The position numbers and the translations under genes are program-made. The notes beneath the pieces are model-generated. The model worked only from the letters and a program-made list of their open reading frames with translations. It made no database searches and was not told the DNA's origin. 64,000 nt of DNA from Litoditis marina (taxonomy: Eukaryota; Nematoda; Chromadorea; Rhabditida; Rhabditidae). Where the stretch lies: positions 1,709,013-1,773,012 of the forward strand of contig OZ038433.1 in the NCBI GenBank assembly GCA_964036275.1. Reading direction: 5' to 3'. Shown one piece after another: positions 45,449 through 56,000 of this stretch. Positions within the stretch are counted from its first letter, which is position 1. Each line of letters starts with the position of its first letter.

Positions 45449-45672
45449 TATAGTTTGTTCCACCCACTTATAACCCCCTACAGTAATCTGCTCAAACTTC
45501 CAGATCAAAGTTTTGTATATTGGCGTTTTTTTATTTTTGTCTGGTAGTGTCTTCTGCATGTTTACTACTATAAACGCTGAGAGTTTGAAACCAAAATAAT
45601 GAACTATTCTTCAGAACAAAGCCTCTTGAATACTCGACGGATTACTGTGAAAGGAGATCGATTGGTGAAGAG
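45449..45672. repeat. Dispersed repeat, family G copy 2
   Basis: Shares CTTATAACCC, CTACAGTAATCTGCTC and GAGAGTTTGAAACC with 32578-32815. It lies between LEA-like gene 2 and the RING gene, and the 92-codon plus ORF at 45599 starts inside it. Confidence 0.65.
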
Positions 45673-45974
45673 TATACTCTTCCACGTCGGGGAAAGCGTA
45701 GAACTGGAGGTCTTCCGTTTTTGTTCCTCCGGTAATTTCAGCCGCTCAATATATCCCCTAGTGGCGGGAGGTGAAAAGTATTTCGTCTTGTTAGAAAGTT
45801 CATCCACACTATATATTTTAGAGGACATTTTCCAGTTCGTAGGTATACGGTACCAGAACCAAAGTAACAAAAAGTAGTTCTATCATCTTCTTATAACTAG
45901 AAATCGCTTGAGAACTAAAACATAATACAGAAAAAAGCAAAATAAATAAGTTTATTCATCGACTTGGAAATTAT

Positions 45975-48907
45975 CTACACTTCAATATTAACTTCCACCA
46001 TCTTCGTTTCTCTGAGCGGTAGGCGACAGAAACTATCGGAGAGGCTGAGGGAATGCATAGAATCGCTGGCAGACTGAAAGAATTGAATAAACAGAACTAG
46101 ATTAAATGAAATGAAGTCAACTAGATAAAAGTTAATACATAATTGATTAAATAAACTAAATGTAATAAATACTATCTATGAAAGAAGTATATAGTCAGAT
46201 AAACGCACTCATAACCCTCTACAGTATCCTGATAATACTGGGATGCTGGTATGGACTTTAGCATATTGTTCTCTCGCTTACTACAAACTAAGAAAACTGT
46301 TTTCTCACAGAAAACTGAGCAAGAAGAACTTGAATATTCGTCCGCATACTGTAAAGGAGAGACTGGCAAAAACGGTATAAAAACTATAGAAGCAGATTCA
46401 ATAATTTAATAAAAGAGATCCACGTAATATTGATAGACATTATAGCTTACATCCATTGGCTCAAAGGCTAAGGTGCACTTAATAATTGTTTTCTTTGATT
46501 GGAACAAAATTGATACAAAACTAGGCCACGCCTACTTTTGCAAAGATGATTTAGTTAACGTACCTCGTCGTTGGGTACACCGCTGTCCCACGACAGAAAG
46601 ACAGCTCTGTCATCGGGAATACCGAAAACTTCTCGAATAATCTTCAGCACGTCACCTGCAACAAAATGAAAAAAAATTAAAATTACGAACTGTAGAAAAA
46701 GAAAGGGGAACATCTTGGACATGATGTTGAAAATGGTTCTGCTACGCTTGATACTTGGTTCTGATACGTTTAAGTGAGTGCGTCAGTTTAAATTCTACCT
46801 GAAAGCTTAAACAATTTTTCTAGCGTGCCATTTGTTAGCAGTTAGCTATACCCATCAGATATTCTCTATCATTTCAACGTCTTCTGCTACAGTACTCTAA
46901 TACGATTGGGTTATAATGGCAGTATCGACTGTTTTCGTACCGTATTTTTTGTTCTTGGTTGGCATGGAAATGCTTCCGTCCTTGTACACAAACTCGATCA
47001 CATTGCCAGTCTGAGGGAGGTGGAGTGTAGAGGACTTCGTCACCTGCTACAGAAGAGATGGATAAGATATTCCGTTAATGCAGAACTGCGGTATTAGTAA
47101 TTCATTCGCTTTACTAGAGTTTTAGGGTTTTCCGTATTTTTGACACGAGTTCAGTTTAACAGTGTGGTATTACATTTGGGAGTACTAAGCCGAATCCTGA
47201 AAATCGCAAGCTTAAAAGTTGTGAATTTACGGTTGAAGGTTCGCGCTGGTTGAAAATGTTATTATCCTTGTATTATATTGGGCTCATTATACGATTCCGC
47301 TTAAAGAAGGACGATTATGTGGTCCAATCGCAACGCTTCAGTCCTTTAAACCGCAATATATTTTTCAATTGCAGTTTAAAGGACCGATGTAACGGGATTG
47401 GTCCACATAATCGTCCTTCTTTAATTTGGGTCGTGAAAATTGTACCTAGAGATTGTACTACAGCTCAGAGGCTCGATAGACCGGCTACAATGAATCAGGA
47501 TATCGGAAGAGTTGAAATATTACTCCCTCCACCACAGTTGCCCCCCCCCCCCCCCCCCCCCGTAGCACTTCAACCTCCCCACCCCCTAAAACCTAAAAAT
47601 CTAGGAGAGGGGGGGGGGTCAACTACACTTCCCTGAAAGCAATACAAACTTAGAAAGGTGGGGGGTAAAAAGTCAAGGAGATCGAAAAGGCGTCAGAAAC
47701 AAGAACCTGGCTAGCATCCATATCGCTTTCTTTCCTGCTCTCATTAGTGGAGAAATGCAGAGAACCCTCAACGTGTCTCGGACAGTTTTTGTGCGCAGCT
47801 GAAAATGAATTGAACAATGGGGTGAAAAAACTCAGGAAAATCATCTTTCAACTGCTTTTCTGTACGTCCACAACGCATCTTAGAAAGCACCGTTTATATC
47901 AATGTGTAGGCAGCATCTCACAGAAGTTTTCGCCAAATAAACTGATCTAATACTGTCTGCGGGCTCATTGATCTCCATGCTCTCTCTCTGTTGTAGTTTG
48001 TACTTTTGTATGAACCAACCCATGTCCTGTGTTTTCATGCATTCACTACAGTAGGAATGACCACATTCCAGGAAGGCTAGGTGTTCAACATCGAGAATGG
48101 CCTCACATGCACCGTCGCACTTTTGCATTTCCGGCATCTCCGACAGAATCTAAAATGGATTGCTCTTGTGTATTCATTTTGTTCGTGATTATAAAACTTT
48201 TCTGTGTGTCAACATCAAACTACAACTCTCCACTCATCAGCCCAACTAACTAGTCCAGGCGGCGTAGTAATCCCTCAAAAATCTCATGAGATACCTCATA
48301 GGCTATTCGCATGAGCTTCTCATGAGATTCTATTGATTGCTATGCTACAACATTGAGAGTTCACGAGTAGCTCATGAGGCATCTCATTAGAAACTCATAT
48401 GAACTTATCGTGAGATTGGAGGGATTACTATAGTTTTTTTTATTCCTACTGAGACTCCTACAGTAGGATTTCGAAACTTCTAAGCCGTCTTCCTCACGTA
48501 CATAAGATCGGAAAGACTGACGATTTTCGCACCTCATTCTCGTTCTCAGGTTCAGTAAGAATACGAGAGAACTTTTGATAAACTGAATTTTCGGCCTCAA
48601 AACAGCCTTCGGAAAGTTTGTAAGTATACTGTAGGAGTCTCAGTAGGAATGGTGTGAACTATACGCCGCTAGGCTCACCTCTCCAGTAGTGGTTTCATCG
48701 GTTCCAGATTGCAGTGAAAAGTCGAGTTCAGAATCAGAATGAAGACTGGAAGAGAAGGAATTACCAGTATCTTGAACGGTGAAAGTTTTTTTAGCCTCAA
48801 ATTTGGTATATAGAAAACCACAAGAAAAGGAGTACTTGTGGAATATTTGAATCTAAACCTAATACAATTCACCTTGAAGTATGTGTTGGTTCAAGAGGGA
48901 GTGTCAT
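45975..48907 (-). CDS. RING-finger protein with possible beta-grasp C-terminus, novel architecture
   Basis: A 205-aa model. Exons in transcript order: 48907-48873, 48745-48679, 48149-48020, 47798-47707, 47043-46941, 46655-46564, 46073-45975, with every joint in phase. The start MTLPLEPTHTSS is 17 bp after a strong TTTTTTTCCAG. An acidic Ser/Thr linker (SDSELDFSLQSGTDETTTGE) precedes a RING-like cluster: CDGAC, ECGHSYCSEC, then NCPRH in the next exon. This gives C-x3-C...C-x-H-x2-C-x2-C...C-x2-H with unusual first and last pairs. The C-terminal 90 or so residues (VIEFVYKDGSISM, KYGDVLKIIREVFGIP, DRAVFLSWDSGVPND) look like a compact alpha/beta domain and resemble a ubiquitin-like or PB1-like fold; this is inference. 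An E3 ubiquitin ligase role is likely. Exon 5 could start one codon earlier. Poly(A) signal at 45956-45951. Confidence 0.72.
46194..46375. repeat. Dispersed repeat, family G copy 3
   Basis: Contains ACTCATAACCCTCTACAGTA and ATACTGTAAAGGAGA, diverged from the other two copies, in RING gene intron 46074-46563. Confidence 0.5.
47301..47424. mobile_element. TTAA fold-back MITE, family A copy 11 (best preserved)
   Basis: TTAAAGAAGGACGATTATG to CATAATCGTCCTTCTTTAA. The outer arms match perfectly over about 26 bp. It lies in RING gene intron 47044-47706. Confidence 0.9.
47520..47672. repeat. C/G-run element, copy 2
   Basis: A run of more than 20 C followed by GTAGCACTTCAACC and GGAGAGGGGGGGGG, related to 30650-31010 in part in the opposite orientation. 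It lies in the same RING intron as family A copy 11. Confidence 0.7.
48250..48428. repeat. CATGAG fold-back element, family C copy 2
   Basis: Starts CCAGGCGGCGTAGTAAT and ends GAGGGATTACTATAG, with many CTCATGAGA motifs in both senses. It lies in RING gene intron 48150-48678. Confidence 0.65.
48431..48663. repeat. Family D fold-back, copy 4
   Basis: TATAG...ATTCCTACTGAGACTC to GAGTCTCAGTAGGAATGG...ACTATA. It abuts the family C copy in RING intron 2 and ends 16 bp from exon 48679-48745. Confidence 0.8.
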
Positions 48908-50074
48908 GATTGTAGAACCTCTCCCTGGAAAAAAACTAAGTAGAAATGAAGATGAAGATGCGATTTTCGCATTTACCTCTGCAACTTGGAAACAGGTTGA
49001 ACTTCACGTTTTCGCGAAGAAAGTGGGAGAGTTCTCTTTAAACGTACGCAATGGCGTCTACTTAGTCGCACTCTTAGTTCTCGTTTACTTTGAAACACGT
49101 TTATCGCAAGTGAGACATCAAATTGGCGAATAGTATATACAGGTTACAGTATAGATTGCCTCTCTTTCTCAAGTTTATTCAAAATTTCACTAATGTGAAT
49201 GGTTACACACTCAAATGGTGAAAAATGGAATAAATAGAATTTTGAGAAATAATGAGATAATCAGTAAACATGACAAATTCGAACTTCGCCACTATTTGTG
49301 AACAACATTATAATTTTACCTGTTCTGCTTGCATAGTGTACTGAAATGGTGTGAAATCTTCGTTTTGTAGTTTGCTCTCAGACCACATTTTGATCTACCT
49401 TAATGGCGAGCTGTGAGCCAAATCAATACGCAATACTGCTAGTTCTCGAAGAAAGTGAACTGCATTCACTCATAACACTCGTTGTTTTCACGCTGCATGT
49501 CGTTCTCTTTCTTCTCGTTTGTTGTTTAAGATTTAACTTTATTTCTTTCTCGCTCGCTTTTCTCTCGCTTCTGCGCGTTTAGTTGCAAGTACTATACGCA
49601 ATGGTACGTGCAAGCCGCGAAATGCAATTATTTGAAAACTGGTGCTTTTATTTAATTTTTTGCAGAATTATACCCTTTTACATTTTTTTCTTTCATGAGT
49701 TTATTGTATTTTATGTCCGTTTCGTTGCGTTCTTCTCATAATATTTTGCGAGTTAAAAACACGCCCCCTGTGACCACCGTGTGAAAGGTTGTAATTGATC
49801 ACCTCTAGTATGTATTGTTTCATTTCGTCTTTGAACCGTACACGACGACGTAGAATGATGAAATGTTTAATTTTGGCGACGTTCCGTCAACGGTCCAAAG
49901 ACGACATCAAAACGTATATACAATATTGCCGAGGTTCAAAGAAAGGAGGACTTAAGGAGATCACCTCAGTGCCTCAGTCTTTATATTTTATTTTAGTAAT
50001 AACTACTTTTCCTTAATTTATTAGTGTTTTCATTGTGTACCATATTATGTCGTTTATTGCAGGTTCTCTACACA
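48908..50074. promoter_or_regulatory. Divergent region between RING and haspin genes
   Basis: About 1.2 kb between the two proposed start codons. It holds a weak family B half-copy near 49365 and a diverged arm of the family E repeat at 49825-49950. A short exon-like motif at 49582-49602 (GTTTAG, 21 nt ending in ATG, GTACGT) resembles the proposed first haspin exon at 50063-50083 and could be an alternative first exon. Confidence 0.4.
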
Positions 50075-53000
50075 ATGCCCATGGTGGGTGTGAGAAATCC
50101 TCGGCGTGCGTTTCGCACGCGGCCCTCTTGTTCGCGTTCTCTCGTCTTGGTCTACAGAAATGATAATGAGGCGGGTTATTAATTTCGATAATCGATTAGG
50201 ATTCATTCATTTCCCCGTGCGACAAGTTTTATATCAACGTTTTTGTTTAGGGTTTCATACGAGAGTTCAGAGTTCTTTCTCTTTTTACATGATGCTCATT
50301 TATAGTGAAAATTCAGCAAACTGACGAGAACACTTGTACACAGCTGTGTTCTGACCTTCGTGAAATAATCGTTAAATGCTCCATCTTTTTTTCTAGAGCT
50401 GAAATAGTTTCTAATTTCAGATTTCCCGTCTCGGCCCGACTCGAACAGTGTTGCCTGGAGTCGACGAAGGAACTGAAAAGGAGGGATTCTACCAGTCTAT
50501 CGACGAAGAATCTTCCGACGCTTTCATGGGCAATAGTCTCGTGAATGTTGGAACGCGCAAGCCCGCGAAGCAAAGAGGCAAAAAGGTATTGCAAACATTC
50601 TCCGTAAACTACTTCATAAGTAGTGGTTATTAGGAATGTTGTCAAGCCTAGCCATTACCTGAGTGAGAAACTGCTTATTTAATCGATAAATTGGTTTCTT
50701 TTGTAGAATTTTCACACATTCCAAAGTATTCACCTCGTCTTAGCCAATTTCTACGACTTAACTAATATGGTTTCTATTTCTTAGAATTATCATGTAGTAT
50801 AAGATATAAGTAGTATTATTTTTCTTCTCAGTTAGACTTGTTGTATATTGTTGTTTTGAGGTGGTCATGCCGGAGCCTGTCGAAGAGTCATCCGACAGTG
50901 ACGTCACTGATTCAATGGCGGTTGAGGAAGAAACGGAGTTGGTCGAAGATCAGAACCAAGCAGAACAGGAGATGGGAAAACTCCAAAAACAGGTTGGATC
51001 AGCATTTCAAAAGTCAATCATTATCTTATCTGTTTAGTTTGCAATTTCTGTGGCTGGGCAGTCACCACTGTCAACAGTAGATAAGTAGCCAATATATTTC
51101 TGAAAGCTATCTTTTTTGTTCTGAATTCGGACAAAATTGCCTTTTTTTATGCGAAATCATTGATTTTGACTTATTTCAGTCCAAAAACTGCAGCGTTTTA
51201 AATTTAAAATATGGTAATTTCAGTTCAACTCGGACGAGGAGTTCTCTCTGTACTTTGAGGATGAAAATGGAGACAGACTCATGGAGGTTAGTTTGGTTGG
51301 CGAGGTTTATTTTGAACTAGTTGTAAATATCACGGTCATGTTATATTTTTCCCGGGATCTTGGATTATTTAGTTTTATCTGCATTTGATGCATAGCATAC
51401 TATACCTGCTCATAGGAGTGAAATTATTGAAGAACAGATTGTATTATTTTGTATTTTTATAGTTTTATAATAAAGTGCTTTGTTTTAGTATTCATATTGT
51501 TTTTGCAGTGGAATGGCAATCTCGTACCCTTTGATGAAGAACTGTATGGACAGAAAAAGGAGGCGCAACGAAAGAAGCAGGGTAAGCTTATCGAATATAT
51601 TTTCGATTAATTCCGTTTTATATATCCTATTCCATCAGTATCATGAATCATAAGTAGTTGTGATTGGCTTGCTTCTCATTTACACGTTGTCTTCACGATT
51701 GTTCGTACCTTTTACAAATACCTAAAGGTGGTGTTGTTGGGAACAATTCAAACAACACCATCTCAAAAGTGATTGAACCGAGTCTCATCCGCTTTGACTG
51801 AATTGCGTTTGTACAAATACACCCTTGATGTATTCCAGCGAAAAATGAGGACAAACCTGTCTCCACTGTTCCCTCGGACGATGTCTCTGGGCAAGGAAGT
51901 TCCCGTGAGAAGAGCGGCGAATCGAAGAGGTTCGTTCGTATTATTTTGATCATTTCAGGCAACTGCATGTTAGGAACAATCCAAAGTTGGATTGAATTAA
52001 GCTACTCAAAAGAGTATAGTCCATGTAATGTTTTGTATAAGTATAAGTGTCACATAATGGTGTTACGTGTGACGTTGATACTTCTGGAAGATCATCCAGA
52101 CGAGTGACTCAACTAATGAACTAATCACGGGTTTAGTTCACTTTTTCGACTCGAAGAACCTCGAATTTTCATCTCTTAAAGGTTTCGTTCCAAAGGTGCG
52201 ATACATACCCCGGTTCTACCGGTGACCGGGGATCCTCAACTTTTCGTCTAATGGGGCTGGGGAGGATTCATAACTTTTTAAATAATTGTGTTTTTTCCGG
52301 TAATTACCTAAGGGTTATATAACTTTCTCGATTTTTCTGTGGAGAGGATGTTTAACTGCTCGAACACAACGGACACTATACCACCTATGTTTCGTTCATC
52401 CTATTCTTATTTCAGGAAAAACAGTCGTAAGAACGCGAAGAAGAGCACAGTTGAAGCATCTTCCGAGACGCCCGCCAAGAGTCAAGTAAAAACGGCGTTG
52501 GATAAATTTAGAATGTCGATTGCCAGAGTCCGCGCGAAAAGTGGGTTTATGGTTTATATTGCAGTTTTTTCATGATTTGCTGGCTTAAGCTTAACACTTA
52601 ACTCGTCCGCATCTCTAAATCTTGGCAATTAACTATCCTGTGCATTTTGCTTCCGAGTCGCAAAAAGGTGTTTAGTGTTGTTTTATCGATTATGATATTG
52701 TCATTTTTTAAATGAAAGATCAAAATGCCATATTTACACTTAGTCACACGTTCTGTTGAGATTGTTGTATTTGTAATTTCATGGGACTGTAATGAATGGT
52801 TTTTCTAGCTTGGTTTCGTAATGCTAGTTTATTTCAGCTCCTCAAGCTCTCTGCGTTACTCCACAGAAATCTTTCATTTTCACTGGTCAAACGAGTACGG
52901 TGCGCAGTCTTGGACGGAGATACAATAACTCCACATATGGTGAGAACATACACCAGTATTTGGTTTTACTATTATACAAATGGAACCCGTTTGTAGATTT

Positions 53001-56000
53001 TAACTATAGTTTTGAACGTTTGTCATTAATGGAATGTGTGGAATGAATCACAGGTACTCTCTAAATCACGGTACTGTTTTTGTGATCTGTTTATACACTA
53101 GAAAGGGGGAATATTTTGTCGAATAGTCCGACCTTACTGATGTATAGGTTACCTAATACCTACGGTTATTTTCCTAGGCGTTATCGACCGAAGTCAAGGC
53201 GACGCCCCCTTCCACGCAAAACGACTGGAATTCGAGGATGAATCCACTCTGGACGAGCCCGTGCAAGCACACCCAAATATTCACCAGGACCAGGTAAATA
53301 CATTCATGATCCGTAGTACTAGATGATATCTATTAGTATTCTGATAGTTTCCACTATTATCATGTCCTGGCAGGGGTATTGGTGAAGCATACTCACGGGT
53401 ATGCAGGCAAATAGGGAGTGGGGGACTAAAAACTAAATGTGATTCGTTACCTCCTCAAATACGGTAAACAATACTTTTGAACGTCGTATATGAAACGCGA
53501 CTTTTGAAATTAGATTTCAGACTTTGGTAACCAAAATTTTCAAATTGTGATAATCGTAAACTTTCAGACGGCTCCACGCGATGCAGATGCAGCAGGTAGC
53601 AGCGATGGACATGAGGACGGCGGTTTCGTTGTGCCGAAAGGTTGGTGTCGGAATTGCTCTCAACCTACTAGTCTCTCTCTTTATCTCTCTCTCTCTATCC
53701 CTATCCCTCACTCTCTTTCTCCCTCTCTCTCCCTCTCTGCTCCACCAGTCCCTCCAAATTCTTCATACCAGGCCGTGTTCGTCTATCTCGTCTGTCCCCC
53801 ATTCGTCGTGATTCCCGCATGATGACATCATCGCCCATCGCCCACAATAACGTCTTCGCGGTGCGTATCAAATCATCAGAAAACTCCAAAATACGAACTC
53901 ATTTTTCGCTAATATCAGGAAAATCGAAAATTGCCCGTTTTTTGATGCAAAATCACGATGTTTCACGTATTAAAAACAATAAACTTTGCTCCATTTTGTA
54001 GAATAGGGAAAACCTTACGCATTGATTCTATTCGAGATAGATAGAGATAATTATTTGAGCTAGTTTGCCAGGTATTTCCATAATCATATTTCTTTCCAGC
54101 CGAATCCGTTCAACTCGCCCAATGTGCCACCTCAGCTATGCTCGACGCCCATCAACGCTGACACTAGAGCACCAGTCGGAAACATTCAGGTATTCTACTA
54201 GTCTATGTACTATGTTACTGTCACCATACACCTACTGTTGGGCTAATATGGGGAGAAATTGCCAGTATTTCATGAAACTGATGAAGTTTCCCGTATTTCC
54301 ATAAGGGAAACGGCCTCCGTCTCGTCGAATATTCTCACCTTACTGTTGTGTTACTTGAAATGATGAAAGCCCAACAGTGAGCAATCACAAATTAGTGGCA
54401 CGTACACTGATTCGTTCTCGTACAATTTTTTACGTGAACCGAAAACGTGGAAATACATCTTCACTAACCGGCACCAAATCCAAGTGCATACCGTGGCCTG
54501 CTTCAAATACCAAATCCAAGTGCATACCGTGGCCTGGTTCATTCGTGCAAGGGTTCTAGCGGAGTTGATTAATGGGGTTTGCCTGTGTTTTCGTCAGATT
54601 CATTCAGAACATATTCAAATTGGCGAAAATTCATAGTAGTACGTTCTTATGCCTTTCTCGTTAGCCAAGCTATCAAGAAGGTCAGTTTCTTGTACTGACC
54701 AGAAAGCCTGTTTCAGAATGCCTCATCGCTGTCTCTGGCCACTCCGCTGGCCAGTTCTACGCCAATTGGCGCACGCAGCTCTGGCTACCGCCTGGCGCTA
54801 TCCAACGGGCTGGAGCAAATACCGTCGACTGACTTTGACACCAGTCCATCGTCTCAGGTGAGCACAATGAAGAAGGACGATTATGTGGACCAATCCTGAG
54901 AGGCATCGGTCTTTTCAACTACAATTGAAACGTGTATTGCGGTTTAAAGGACTGAAGCGTTGCAGATTGGACCACATAATCGTCCTTCTGTACGACACGG
55001 TTTTGATGGTTTTGATAGCCAACTTGCTCGAATCGAGAAAAACCGGCAGCCTAGTTGGCAATGTGCGTACGCATATACGAAGATGCGAACGCACAGACCC
55101 GTAAGGACTAATATACAGATTAAAGCCCGGTTCTGTTTTCGATGCGTTAAAACCCGGGAATTTTGCGTGATATTAGCAAAAATGGAGTTCGTTTCTGAAT
55201 TTCACTGGCTATTCGGACGAGTATACTGGTTGATGGCATGTCTTGCAAGCTGGAACATGCTTCTCTGTAGAACAGAATAGAACAACATTTCTTCCAAAAT
55301 AACTGACATCATATAACTTTTCAGACACTGGTTCACGATGTTTCGCCGCAGCCGATTACACTACCAGCAAGCAGAATAAGTGATCACCGTGGATCTCTGC
55401 CCCTTACCGAGGTACGTTTGTAACTATATCAATTAATTCTTGAGATTCACATTACAAATTTTTCGAGTTAACTTTGCTGTCAAGGGGTAAGCCCTATCCG
55501 TCACCGGAATATAAAAGAGCCGAGAAATATACCTGTAAAATAACCGACCTGAATTTAAAATAAAGTGTCATTCTGGAGCATGAAAATACAGAAGATATTT
55601 GTTCAGTACTTACTGGCTTACTGCTTTTGTGACTTTCTCGAAGAAAGCTTGGTTATCCTCTGGTTGTTAGAGTCTTGTTTAATAACAATAATAATAGAAT
55701 ATCTCTTGTTTGTTTTCAGGCCTCCGCTGATTTGGGAATGGAGTTCAGTACCGTCTCGCAGGACACAACTAAGCCGGCAGGAGACGTGGCGAAGCAGTCG
55801 CGCGTCGAATCTATTGTTAGTTTGTGAGGGCTCGTTTCAACAATTCTTCCAAAACTTTCTTTATTTTCAAAACAGGGAATAATTTTGTATTGAATCGTGA
55901 TGTTTTATCGATTCGTGTATCGGTATTGTGAAAATTTATTACGAGAAGAAAGCTTTTTTCGCGTTCATATGTTCGGTTACGGTAGTCGGTAGCTGGCTAC

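Noticed and set aside
45599..45877. 92-codon plus ORF beginning with a true ATG
   Set aside because: It begins inside dispersed repeat family G; the corresponding region of the first copy is not open, so coding is unlikely.
53547..53822. 91-codon ORF through the CT repeat joining two haspin-gene exons
   Set aside because: It ignores the donor at 53641 and translates the microsatellite; the spliced frame continues with neighbouring exons in phase.
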